Positions 51,046 to 59,925 of a stretch of 64,000 bases of DNA are shown piece after piece. The notes beneath the pieces were generated by a model. The model was not told the origin of the DNA. It was given only the letters and a program-made list of their open reading frames with translations, and made no database searches. How positions within the stretch are numbered: the first letter of the stretch is position 1; each line of letters starts with the position of its first letter. This stretch comes from Streptomyces sp. NA04227 (GTDB lineage Bacteria > Actinomycetota > Actinomycetes > Streptomycetales > Streptomycetaceae): contig NZ_CP054918.1 of the NCBI RefSeq assembly GCF_013364195.1, positions 5,507,001 to 5,571,000 of the forward strand, in the 5' to 3' direction. Made by a program: the position numbers and the translations under genes.

Positions 51046-52839
51046 ATGAGCATCATTCGATCCCGCACGGCACAGGCCGCGGTCGTCGCCGCGACCGCCG
51101 GCGCCCTGGTCCTGACCGGCTGCAGCGACGGCGGCGGCTCGGCCAAGGACAAGAGCAAGAGCAAGAAGGACGCGGCCGCGCAGTCCGTCGCGGTCAAGCT
51201 CGGTACCGCGGCCGACTCCAAGGGCCCGGCCGCCGAGGTTCCCGGCGCCAAGACCGGTGGCACCATGAAGGTGTACAACGCCACCGACTTCTCGCACCTG
51301 GACCCGGGGCAGATCTACGTCTCCGACGCGGGCATGCTCGGCAAGCTCCTCTTCCGTGGTCTCACCACGAACAAGGAGGACGCCAAGGGCAACCAGACCG
51401 TCGTCGGTGACATCGCGACGGACTCCGGTCAGACCACCGACGGTGGCAAGACCTGGAAGTACACGCTGAAGGACGGCATCAAGGACGAGAACGGCCACGT
51501 CATCGACTCGGCCGACGTCCGCCACAGCGTCGAGCGGCTCTACGACCCGTTCATCACCGACGGCCCGAGCTACCTGCAGCAGTGGCTGTCCGGCTCCGGT
51601 ACCACCTACCGCAAGGCGTACGCGGGTCCGTTCAAGGGCAAGCACCTGCCGGACTCGGTCCTGGAGACCCCGGACAAGAAGACCGTCATCTTCAAGTTCA
51701 AGACGGCCCAGCCCGACCTCCCGCAGGCGCTGGCGATGGTCGGCTACTCCGTGGTGCCCAAGGAGACGGACACCAAGGAGAAGTACGACAAGAAGCCCGT
51801 CGCGGTCGGTCCGTACAAGATCGGCGAGTACAAGCCCGGCAAGGGCATGAAGCTCGTCAGGAACGAGAACTGGGACCCGAAGACCGACGCCATGCGCCAC
51901 GCGTACGTCGACGGCTTCGACATCGAGTACAACCACAACGACGACGACCAGACCAAGACCCTGCTCGCCGACCGCGGCGACGCCAAGGACGCGGTCATGT
52001 TCACCGGTCAGGTCTCCACCAGCCAGCTGCAGAAGGTCGTCGGCAACGCCGCGGCCATGAAGCGCACCATCCAGGGCTACGCGCCGTACGTGTGGCAGAT
52101 GAACTTCAACCTGGACCGGATCAAGGACAAGAAGATCCGCGACGCCATCACGCTCGCGATGCCGGCCACCGCGGTCTACAAGGCGGACGGCGGTGCCTAC
52201 GGCGGTGAGGTCGCGAACAGCCTGATGTCGCCGACCACCCCGGGCTACGACGAGAAGCTCGACCCGTTCAACCGCGCCAAGAACCCGAACGGTGACATCG
52301 AGGCCGCCAAGAAGCTCATCGAAGAGGCCGGCGCCAAGGGCAAGAAGATCACCTACGCCCACGGCTCCGAGCAGATGCGCCAGGAGCAGGCCGTTCTCAT
52401 CGAGGACGCGCTGCGCAAGATCGGTCTGAACCCGCAGAAGAAGCAGGTCGACTCGGCGACCTTCTACGAGCAGGTCGGCAAGATCAAGAACAAGTACGAC
52501 ATCTACATGACCGGTTGGGGCCAGGACTGGGCCTCCGGTGCGACGGTCTTCCCGCCGCTGTTCGACGGTACCCAGATCCAGGACGGGTCCTCGAACTACT
52601 CGCACCTGAACGATGAGCACGTGAACAAGGAGATCGTGCGCATCCAGAAGATCACGGACCCGAAGAAGGCCGCGACCGCCTGGCACGAGCTCAACGAGTA
52701 CATCATGACGGAGATCAACCCGGCCGCCCCGATCTACTACACCAAGGTGTTCCAGATCGCCGGTTCCAACGTCGGTGGTCTGCGCTACTCGACCACCACC
52801 AGCTACACCGACGTCACCCAGGTGTACCTGAAGAAGTAA
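51046..52839 (+). CDS. Oligopeptide ABC transporter solute-binding lipoprotein (family 5)
   Basis: 597 residues. The lipobox is LTGC near residue 25, and a Lys-rich linker (KDKSKSKKD) follows. The family-5 signature region FRGLTTNKEDAKGNQ, the DSADVRHSVERL segment and GPYKIGEYKPGKGM are present. It binds extracellular peptides and delivers them to the two permeases. A strong hairpin right after the gene probably lowers read-through to the next gene and stabilises its message, giving the usual excess of binding protein. Confidence 0.95.
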   Translation: MSIIRSRTAQAAVVAATAGALVLTGCSDGGGSAKDKSKSKKDAAAQSVAVKLGTAADSKGPAAEVPGAKTGGTMKVYNATDFSHLDPGQIYVSDAGMLGKLLFRGLTTNKEDAKGNQTVVGDIATDSGQTTDGGKTWKYTLKDGIKDENGHVIDSADVRHSVERLYDPFITDGPSYLQQWLSGSGTTYRKAYAGPFKGKHLPDSVLETPDKKTVIFKFKTAQPDLPQALAMVGYSVVPKETDTKEKYDKKPVAVGPYKIGEYKPGKGMKLVRNENWDPKTDAMRHAYVDGFDIEYNHNDDDQTKTLLADRGDAKDAVMFTGQVSTSQLQKVVGNAAAMKRTIQGYAPYVWQMNFNLDRIKDKKIRDAITLAMPATAVYKADGGAYGGEVANSLMSPTTPGYDEKLDPFNRAKNPNGDIEAAKKLIEEAGAKGKKITYAHGSEQMRQEQAVLIEDALRKIGLNPQKKQVDSATFYEQVGKIKNKYDIYMTGWGQDWASGATVFPPLFDGTQIQDGSSNYSHLNDEHVNKEIVRIQKITDPKKAATAWHELNEYIMTEINPAAPIYYTKVFQIAGSNVGGLRYSTTTSYTDVTQVYLKK

Positions 52840-52850
52840 GACGGCCTGGG

Positions 52851-52890
52851 TCCCGGGGGTGTGCGCGCGGCGGAGCGCACACCCCCGGGA
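52851..52890 (+). terminator. Intra-operon hairpin after the binding-protein gene
   Basis: TCCCGGGGGTGTGCGC and GCGCACACCCCCGGGA form a perfect 16-bp stem over an 8-nt loop, without a U-tract, between two co-directional genes of one operon. Confidence 0.75.
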
Positions 52891-52944
52891 CCGGACGAAC
52901 GACTTTCCCTCGATCCGCCGCCGTCCTGAGAGCAGCGATCTGCC

Positions 52945-53922
52945 ATGCTTCGATTTCTTCTTCGCCGGACGCTCGGCGCAGCACTCATCCTCTTGCTGAT
53001 CAGCGCGTTCACGTTCTTCATGTTCTTCGCCATCCCACAGGACCCGGCGATGCTCGCGTGCGGCAAGAACTGCACACCGGACGCGCTGGACATCATCCAC
53101 AAGAATCTCGGCCTCGATGACCCGGTGCCGGTGCAGTACTGGAACTTCCTGGTCGGCATATTCGCCGGACGTGACTTCGCGGTCGGCCACTGCGACGCCC
53201 CGTGCTTCGGTGTCTCCTTCAGTACGCAGGAAATGGTCTGGGACACCATCGTCGACCGGTTCCCGCTGACCCTTTCGCTCACCGTCGGCGGCCTGATCGT
53301 CTTCCTGTTCGTCGGCCTTGGCACCGGTCTCCTTGCGGCGGCCAAGCGCGGCACCTGGCTCGACAAGGGCGCCTCCTCGGTCTCCCTGGTGCTCAGCTCG
53401 ATGCAGATCTACTTCCTCGGCCCGGTGGTGCTCGGTGCGTTCGTGTACGACACCGGCTGGCTGGACAAGCCCAAGTACGTGCCGTTCTCGGAGAACTTGG
53501 GCGAATGGTTCATGGGTCTGCTGATCCCCTGGCTGGTGATGTCGGTCATCTTCACCGCCAACTACACCCGTATGTCCCGCTCCACGATGATCGAGCAGCT
53601 CCAGGAGGAGCACGTACGGGCCGCCCGAGCCAAGGGCATGCGCAAGAACTACGTCTTCTTCCGCTACGCCTGGCGCGGTTCGCTCATCCCGATCGTGACC
53701 ATCCTCGGTATGGACATCTCCGCGCTGCTCGGCGGCGGCATGGTCACCGAACTCACCTTCGGCCTCTCGGGCATCGGACGGCTGGCCATCGACTCCGTGC
53801 TCAACAAGGACCTGCCGCTGACCATGGGCGTCATGCTGGTCAGTGCCGCCTTCATCATCGCCCTGAACATCATCGTGGACGCGCTGTACGCGGTCATCGA
53901 CCCGCGCGTGCGCCTGTCCTAG
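52945..53922 (+). CDS. Oligopeptide ABC transporter permease, DppB/OppB type
   Basis: 325 residues with six membrane segments. The N-terminus MLRFLLRRTLGAALILLLIS is the typical OppB start. The EAA loop is EHVRAARAKGMRKNYVFFRY. The large extracytoplasmic loop contains a two-cysteine segment (LACGKNC) and a further pair (GHCDAPCFG), which may form disulfides and are unusual for this family. It heterodimerises with the DppC-type permease at 49920. Confidence 0.93.
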   Translation: MLRFLLRRTLGAALILLLISAFTFFMFFAIPQDPAMLACGKNCTPDALDIIHKNLGLDDPVPVQYWNFLVGIFAGRDFAVGHCDAPCFGVSFSTQEMVWDTIVDRFPLTLSLTVGGLIVFLFVGLGTGLLAAAKRGTWLDKGASSVSLVLSSMQIYFLGPVVLGAFVYDTGWLDKPKYVPFSENLGEWFMGLLIPWLVMSVIFTANYTRMSRSTMIEQLQEEHVRAARAKGMRKNYVFFRYAWRGSLIPIVTILGMDISALLGGGMVTELTFGLSGIGRLAIDSVLNKDLPLTMGVMLVSAAFIIALNIIVDALYAVIDPRVRLS

Positions 53923-53932
53923 GAGACCGACC

Positions 53933-54994
53933 GTGACCACACTCACCAAGACCGAGGGCTCCCCGGCCGCCACGGGGTCGGACTCCTTCCTTTCCGTACG
54001 CGACCTGCAGGTCCGTTTCTCCACCGAGGACGGCATCGTCAAGGCCGTCGACGGACTCTCCTTCGACCTGGAGCGCGGCAAGACGCTGGGCATCGTCGGC
54101 GAGTCCGGTTCCGGCAAGTCCGTGACCAACCTGACCGTTCTCGGGCTGCACAACAAGAAGAACACCACCGTCGAGGGCGAGATCGTGCTCGACGGGAAGG
54201 AACTGGTCACCGCCAGCGAGTCGGAGCTGGAGAAGCTCCGCGGCAACAAGATGGCGATGATCTTCCAGGACTCGCTGACCGCGCTCTCGCCGTACTACAC
54301 GGTGGGCCGCCAGATCTCCGAGCCGTTCCGCAAGCACACCGGCGCCAGCAAGAAGGAGGCCCGCGACCGGGCCATCCAGATGCTGGAGAAGGTCGGCATC
54401 CCGCACCCCAAGCAGCGCGTGGACGACTACCCGCACCAGTTCTCCGGCGGTATGCGCCAGCGCGCGATGATCGCCATGTCCCTGGTGTGCAACCCCGAGC
54501 TGCTGATCGCGGACGAGCCGACCACCGCGCTCGACGTGACCGTGCAGGCGCAGATCCTCGACCTGCTCAAGGACCTGCAGCAGGAGTTCGGTTCGGCGAT
54601 CATCATGATCACCCACGACCTGGGCGTCGTCGCCAACATGGCCGACGACATCATGGTGATGTACGCGGGCCGCGCCGTGGAGCGTGGTTCGGTGCGCGAG
54701 GTGCTCAAGGCGCCTCAGCACCCGTACACCTGGGGTCTGCTCGGCTCGATGCCGCGGCTGTCCGGCAGTGTGGACGAGCCGCTGATGCCCATCCCCGGCT
54801 CGCCGCCCTCGCTGCTCAACCCGCCTTCGGGCTGTGCGTTCCACCCGCGCTGCGCGTTCACCGACCAGGTGTCCGGCAACGCGTGTGACGCGGACCGCCC
54901 GTCGCTGGCGCTCGGCCGTGCCGCCGCCTGCCACCTGACGGCGGACCAGAAGCAGCAGGTGTTCATCGAGACGATTCAGCCCCGGCTGGGCTGA
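53933..54994 (+). CDS. Oligopeptide ABC transporter ATP-binding protein, DppD type
   Basis: 353 residues, GTG start 10 bp after the permease stop. Walker [10 protein letters not shown]-loop MIFQDS, signature SGGMRQR, Walker [13 protein letters not shown] and H-switch MITHDLG are all present, followed by the oligopeptide-specific C-terminal extension with conserved cysteines (CAFHPRCAF...NACD...ACHL), which in related transporters may bind an iron-sulfur cluster. It forms a heterodimer with the next ATPase. Confidence 0.95.
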   Translation: MTTLTKTEGSPAATGSDSFLSVRDLQVRFSTEDGIVKAVDGLSFDLERGKTLGIVGESGSGKSVTNLTVLGLHNKKNTTVEGEIVLDGKELVTASESELEKLRGNKMAMIFQDSLTALSPYYTVGRQISEPFRKHTGASKKEARDRAIQMLEKVGIPHPKQRVDDYPHQFSGGMRQRAMIAMSLVCNPELLIADEPTTALDVTVQAQILDLLKDLQQEFGSAIIMITHDLGVVANMADDIMVMYAGRAVERGSVREVLKAPQHPYTWGLLGSMPRLSGSVDEPLMPIPGSPPSLLNPPSGCAFHPRCAFTDQVSGNACDADRPSLALGRAAACHLTADQKQQVFIETIQPRLG

Positions 54995-55020
54995 GCTACC
55001 AGCGACTGGGGCTGAAGGAA

Positions 55021-56175
55021 ATGACCGAGAAAACCACCACTCCCACGGCGGTCGCCGACACGGTGCCCGAGCAGCAGGGCGGCGACGCCCGTGAGCCGCT
55101 CATGCAGGTGCGCGGCCTGAAGAAGCACTTCCCGATCAAGGGCGGCTTCCCGATCAAGCGCACCGTCGGCGCCGTGAAGGCCGTCGACGGGCTCGACTTC
55201 GACGTGTTCCCCGGCGAGTCCCTGGGCCTCGTCGGTGAGTCGGGCTGCGGCAAGTCGACCACCGGCCGGATGCTCACCCGCCTCTACGAGCCGAGCGCCG
55301 GAACCATCCAGTACCGGGGCAAGGACATCTCCAAGGCCAGCCGTAAGCAGCTGGCCCCCATCCGGTCCGAGATCCAGATGATCTTCCAGGACCCGTATGC
55401 CTCGCTGAACCCGCGGCACACGGTCGGCAGCATCATCGCGGGTCCGATGGAGATCAACGGGATCAACCCGCCCGGCGGCCGTGAGGCCCGGGTGCGGGAA
55501 CTCCTGGAGATCGTCGGTCTCAACCCGGAGCACTACAACCGCTTCCCGCACGAGTTCTCCGGCGGTCAGCGTCAGCGCATCGGTGTGGCCCGCGCGGTCG
55601 CCCTGCAGCCGAAGCTGATCATCGCGGACGAGCCCGTGTCCGCTCTGGACGTCTCCATCCAGGCGCAGGTCGTCAACCTGCTCCAGGAAGTCCAGCGCGA
55701 GATGGGCATCGCGTTCGTCTTCATCGCCCATGACCTCGCGGTGGTACGCCACTTCTCGCAGCGGGTCGCGGTGATGTACCTCGGCAAGATCGTGGAGATC
55801 GCCGACCGCGACTCGCTCTACACGCGCCCGCGTCACCCGTACACGCACGCGCTGCTCTCGGCCGTGCCGGACGCGGACATCGACGCGGACAAGAAGGAGC
55901 GCATCCGCCTCGAAGGCGATGTGCCCTCCCCGATCTCGCCGCCGTCCGGCTGCCGCTTCCGCACCCGTTGCTGGAAGGCGCAGGACAAGTGCGCGACCGA
56001 GGAGCCGCCGCTCGTCCACATCGAGGGCAACCGCGAGGGCCACCTGACGGCCTGCCACTTCCCGGAGGACCCGACGGTCGAGCGGGAGCGGGAGATCGTC
56101 ATGGACCCGGGGCTGGCGGCCCTGGAGAACGCCGACGCCAACGCCTCCGGCGAAGGTGAGGGCGTCAGCAAGTAA
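55021..56175 (+). CDS. Oligopeptide ABC transporter ATP-binding protein, DppF type
   Basis: 384 residues. An N-terminal hydrophilic stretch of about 30 residues precedes the domain. Walker [22 protein letters not shown], signature SGGQRQR, Walker [12 protein letters not shown] and H-switch IAHDLA are intact. The C-terminal extension has the [11 protein letters not shown]...C...ACHF cysteine pattern. It is the last gene of the operon and is followed by a perfect terminator. Confidence 0.95.
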   Translation: MTEKTTTPTAVADTVPEQQGGDAREPLMQVRGLKKHFPIKGGFPIKRTVGAVKAVDGLDFDVFPGESLGLVGESGCGKSTTGRMLTRLYEPSAGTIQYRGKDISKASRKQLAPIRSEIQMIFQDPYASLNPRHTVGSIIAGPMEINGINPPGGREARVRELLEIVGLNPEHYNRFPHEFSGGQRQRIGVARAVALQPKLIIADEPVSALDVSIQAQVVNLLQEVQREMGIAFVFIAHDLAVVRHFSQRVAVMYLGKIVEIADRDSLYTRPRHPYTHALLSAVPDADIDADKKERIRLEGDVPSPISPPSGCRFRTRCWKAQDKCATEEPPLVHIEGNREGHLTACHFPEDPTVEREREIVMDPGLAALENADANASGEGEGVSK

Positions 56176-56196
56176 TCTCACTGCGCCTCGGCGCGT

Positions 56197-56248
56197 ACGA
56201 GCGCGGGCCCGTGACAGGATAATTCTCCTGTCACGGGCCCGCGCTCGT
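56197..56248 (+). terminator. Terminator of the first oligopeptide operon
   Basis: A perfect 23-bp stem (56197-56219 with 56226-56248) encloses the loop TAATTC. The core GGGCCCGTG-A-CAGG recurs in the terminator at 57150-57187. Confidence 0.95.
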
Positions 56249-56446
56249 TATCAGTTTATCTATGGAATCTCCGCTCGCGACACGCTGTTGATTGTCTGTA
56301 ATTCTTCTGTGTTTGGCTGGGTTTTTGTGGCGCATTTCTGTCGGTACTGTCGATTCCTCATGCTTAGCTCAAATTGCTTGTGTTGAAGATGTCGAGCCTG
56401 ACAGTGTGGGATGTGGATTGACCACCCCCCATATGTAAGGAATTCA

Positions 56447-56983
56447 ATGAAGAAGAAGGCTCTTGTTGCGGTATTTGTAACCTGCCTGGGGGCATTCAGC
56501 CTCTCCGCGCCGGTGGCGGGGGCGTCGGTAGGTGCGCCCAAGAATTCTGGCCCTGCGGTCAAGGGTGCGGTGCCCGGCGGCGTTGCCAATGAAGTTCGCA
56601 TTGTCAACCGCAAGTACAATAAGTGCCTTACGGGGCACGGCTTCAATAAGGCGGTTACCCTTGAAAAGTGCCGGAAGGGCAAGGTTAGCCAGCTCTGGAT
56701 CAACTACGGCCATGCGGGTATTGCCAACAGGGACGGGTTCTCCATGACCTGTTTGGCGGCTACGAAGAGCTATAGTCGCGCCATCCTGCAGGGGTGCCCG
56801 AATGGTAGTCATGTGACGTGGATTTACAACACCCTTGAGTGGGGGAAGGATGCGATTTTCGGCAACACCGATGTGAAGGCCAACACGCTTCAAGCCTCGG
56901 ACTCCAAGAAGGTAGTGGTGGGAAAGAGGGTTATGGGAGATAAGCGTAAGAACCCCATGTGGTGGAGGATTGCCAAGCCGTAG
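56447..56983 (+). CDS. Secreted beta-trefoil (ricin-B-like) protein, low-GC gene
   Basis: 178 residues; ATG at 56447 preceded by AAGGA. A signal peptide (MKKKALVAVFVTCLGAFSL, cleavage after AGA near residue 27) leads to a mature protein with repeated Trp elements, SQLWI, VTWIY and MWWRI, which resemble the Q-x-W ends of the three beta-trefoil lobes, and KCLTG typical of ricin-B-like lectins. The codons are much richer in A and T than all neighbours (AAT, ATT, CTT, AAG), pointing to recent acquisition. It may bind a sugar or serve as a toxin-binding subunit. No enzymatic partner is adjacent. The lectin reading is tentative. Confidence 0.7.
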   Translation: MKKKALVAVFVTCLGAFSLSAPVAGASVGAPKNSGPAVKGAVPGGVANEVRIVNRKYNKCLTGHGFNKAVTLEKCRKGKVSQLWINYGHAGIANRDGFSMTCLAATKSYSRAILQGCPNGSHVTWIYNTLEWGKDAIFGNTDVKANTLQASDSKKVVVGKRVMGDKRKNPMWWRIAKP

Positions 56984-57149
56984 GGCGGGCACTCCTGGTA
57001 ATTGCTGAACTCGTGGCGCCCCGCAGCGGATAGCGCTGGCGGCTGGGCGTTTCGGCTGTGGCCGGTCGCACGCGTGTGACTCACCGCAGGTCGGACCGGA
57101 CTGTCATTTCGCGCGTGTACGTCTCGACGTAGCCGCGCACAAACACGGG

Positions 57150-57187
57150 ACGGGCCCGTGGCAGGGGATCCCCTGCCACGGGCCCGT
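57150..57187 (+). terminator. Terminator after the low-GC gene
   Basis: A 38-nt perfect palindrome (each arm 19 nt, centred at 57168/57169) ends in TTTC. Its core, GGGCCCGTG-G-CAGG, is nearly the same as in the hairpin at 56197-56248. Confidence 0.9.
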
Positions 57188-57221
57188 TTCGCATGGGCGC
57201 GGACGCAGCCGAGTGCCGACG

Positions 57222-57938
57222 TCAGTGGCGCCCCAACACCCGCCCCCAAGTGGGTACTTCACGCACCCCGCCACCCTCCGCCTCACGCGCGATCCGATGC
57301 AGCCCCGCCCCCTCGCGCCGCGCGACGACTTCGCCGAGAGCGCCGTCCGTAAACAGCGCCGCCGCCCCGTCGTCCAGCGCCCAGACGGCCGGGAGCGAGC
57401 CGTCCCGTACCGCGTCGCGGAGAGCGTGATGGCGCAGCGGCTCCGAGTCGTAGTGCGGGCAGAAGGCGCCCGGCAGCAGCCCGAGGCCGTCGGCCAGCGG
57501 AGCGGGCGGGCCGAAGGAGTCCGTGACACAGGCCTCGAACCAGCAGCAGGCGCCCGCGCTGATGCCGCAGAGCAGTACGCCGCGGTGGTAGGCGTCGCGC
57601 AGGATCGCGTCGAGTCCGTGCAGCCGCCACAGGGCGAGCAGGTTGGCCGTGTTTCCGCCGCCCACGTAGAGGACGTCCTGGGCGAGGACGAAGGAGCGCA
57701 GGTCCCGCTCGTCCCGGCGGAAGAGGGACAGGACCGAGGGCTCGCAGTCGCGGCCCGGCGCGGCGAAGGCCGCCTCGAACTTGTCCACGTACCCCGCCGC
57801 GTCCCCGCTCGCCGTCGGCAGGAAGCAGACGCGCGGGCGCGCGGCGCCGGTCAGGGACAGCACCCAGTCGTCGAGCAGCGTGTCCGGGTCGTCGGAGAAG
57901 CCGCCGCCGATCAGGGCGATGCGCGGGGCGGGGGGCAT
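57222..57938 (-). CDS. Peptidase E-like S51 dipeptidase
   Basis: The ATG at 57938 has AAGGAG at correct distance (238 residues), which decides against the longer upstream frame. It has a glutamine-amidotransferase-like fold: GGGNTANLLALW, and the nucleophile elbow CGISAGACCW with the catalytic Ser. Downstream Asp and His residues (FCPHYDSE) fit peptidase E, which cleaves Asp-Xaa dipeptides. Its place between two peptide uptake operons fits intracellular degradation of imported peptides. Confidence 0.88.
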   Translation of the reverse strand: MPPAPRIALIGGGFSDDPDTLLDDWVLSLTGAARPRVCFLPTASGDAAGYVDKFEAAFAAPGRDCEPSVLSLFRRDERDLRSFVLAQDVLYVGGGNTANLLALWRLHGLDAILRDAYHRGVLLCGISAGACCWFEACVTDSFGPPAPLADGLGLLPGAFCPHYDSEPLRHHALRDAVRDGSLPAVWALDDGAAALFTDGALGEVVARREGAGLHRIAREAEGGGVREVPTWGRVLGRH

Positions 57939-58170
57939 GGCGGCTCCTTGGGGTCGGGTCGCTCGCGGGGGCGTGCGGGCCGGTCCCACAGCCGCGAGAG
58001 AGGCAGTACGCCAAGGCCGTCAGTGTGGCAATCGGGGCGGGCGCCGGGCCATCGGTTTCCCGGTCCGGCGTTCTCCCCGCGCCGCCCATCCGGCCCGCCC
58101 TGAAATGCGCGCATGCGGACGTACCGCAATATTTGCCCCTAGTAGCAGTGGCACTCCAAGGAGGCACTCC

Positions 58171-59814
58171 ATGCGTGGAGCGACGCACGCCAAGTGGGCC
58201 GCATGTGCGGTGGCCGTCGCGCTCGCCGCGACCGCTTGCGGTGACAGTGACGACAGCGGTGGTGGTGGCGGGGGAGGGGGCGGCGGGGGTGTGGTGCGGT
58301 CCTCGTGGGGTGACCCGCAGAACCCGCTGGAGCCGGCCAACACCAATGAGGTGCAGGGCGGCAAGGTGCTGGACATGATCTTCCGCGGCCTCAAGCGGTA
58401 CGACCCCAAGACGGGTGAGGCCCAGGACATGCTCGCGGAGCGGATCACGACCAAGGACTCGATCACCTTCGACGTCACGGTCAAGAGCGGCTGGACCTTC
58501 TCCAACGGCGAGAAGGTGACGGCCAAGTCCTTCGTGGACGCCTGGAACTACGGGGCGAGCCTGAAGAACAACCAGAAGAACTCCTACTTCTTCGGCTACA
58601 TCGACGGCTACGAGAAGGTCCACCCGGAGAGCGGCAAGCAGAGCGCGAACACGCTGTCCGGCCTGAAGGTGACCGGGGCGCAGACGTTCACGGTCAAGCT
58701 GAACCAGAAGTTCTCCACCTGGCCGGAGACGCTCGGCTACGCCGCCTTCGCGCCGCTGCCCAAGGCGTTCTTCGACAACCACGACGCGTGGGTGAAGAAG
58801 CCCGTCGGCAACGGTCCGTACACGGTGGACTCGTACCGCAAGGGCTCCCAGATGTCGCTGCGCAAGTGGGCGAAGTACCCGGGCTCCGACAAGGCGCAGA
58901 ACGACGGCGTGGACCTGAAGGTCTACACCGACAACAACACCGCGTACACGGACCTGACGGCCGGGAACCTCGACCTCGTCGACGACGTGCCCGCGGCCCA
59001 GCTGCGCAATGTGCAGGCCGACCTCGGCGACCGGTACCTGAACACCCCGGCCGGGATCATCCAGACGCTCGCCTTCCCGTTCTACGACGACAACTGGAAG
59101 GACAACGAGAAGTCGGCCAAGGTCCGCAAGGGTCTGTCGATGGCGATCAACCGCAAGCAGATCACCGAGACCATCTTCCAGAAGACCCGGACCCCGGCCA
59201 CCGACTGGACCTCCCCGGTGCTGGGGGAGGAGGGCGGCTACAAGGCCGGGCTCTGCGGCGACGCCTGCGACTACAACCCCGAGGAGGCCCGCAAGCTCGT
59301 CAAGGAGGGCGGCGGTCTGCCGGGCGGGCGGGTGACCATCTCGTACAACGCCGACACCGGCAGCCACAAGGACTGGGTCGACGCGGTCTGCAACAGCATC
59401 AACAAGGCCCTGGAACAGTCCAAGGCGTGCGTGGGCGACCCGACCGGCACCTTCGCCGACTTCCGCAACAAGATCTCGCAGCAGGAGATGTCGGGTCCGT
59501 TCCGGGCGGGCTGGCAGATGGACTACCCGCTGATCCAGAACTTCCTGCAGCCGCTGTACTACACCAACGCCTCGTCCAACGACGGCAAGTGGTCCAACAA
59601 GGAGTTCGACAAGCTCATCGACGAGGCCAACGCCGAGTCCGACAACGCGGCGGCGGTGAAGAAGTTCCAGCAGGCCGAAGAGGTCGTACGGGACAACATG
59701 GCCGCGATTCCGCTCTGGTACCAGAACGGCAGCGCCGGGTACTCGGACCGGGTCTCCAACGTGGCCCTCAACCCCTTCAGCGTCCCGGTCTACAACGAGA
59801 TCAAGGTCAGCTGA
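58171..59814 (+). CDS. Oligopeptide ABC transporter solute-binding lipoprotein (family 5)
   Basis: 547 residues, with AAGGAGG ahead of the ATG. The signal ends in a lipobox (ATACGDS, Cys near 23), followed by a run of 11 glycines. Family-5 segments include IFRGLKRYDPKTGEAQDM and GNGPYTVDSYRKGSQM. It resembles the BldKB/DppA group of peptide-binding proteins and differs clearly from the protein at 51046. It is the first gene of the second operon. Confidence 0.95.
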   Translation: MRGATHAKWAACAVAVALAATACGDSDDSGGGGGGGGGGGVVRSSWGDPQNPLEPANTNEVQGGKVLDMIFRGLKRYDPKTGEAQDMLAERITTKDSITFDVTVKSGWTFSNGEKVTAKSFVDAWNYGASLKNNQKNSYFFGYIDGYEKVHPESGKQSANTLSGLKVTGAQTFTVKLNQKFSTWPETLGYAAFAPLPKAFFDNHDAWVKKPVGNGPYTVDSYRKGSQMSLRKWAKYPGSDKAQNDGVDLKVYTDNNTAYTDLTAGNLDLVDDVPAAQLRNVQADLGDRYLNTPAGIIQTLAFPFYDDNWKDNEKSAKVRKGLSMAINRKQITETIFQKTRTPATDWTSPVLGEEGGYKAGLCGDACDYNPEEARKLVKEGGGLPGGRVTISYNADTGSHKDWVDAVCNSINKALEQSKACVGDPTGTFADFRNKISQQEMSGPFRAGWQMDYPLIQNFLQPLYYTNASSNDGKWSNKEFDKLIDEANAESDNAAAVKKFQQAEEVVRDNMAAIPLWYQNGSAGYSDRVSNVALNPFSVPVYNEIKVS

Positions 59815-59925
59815 TCCAGGCCCCGGCCCGGCGCGCGCCCACGAGGCCGCGCCGGGCTCGCGGCCACCCGGCCCTGGCCCGACACCGTCCGGGCACCTGA
59901 CCCGAACCCCAACTCCGGAGCCCTC

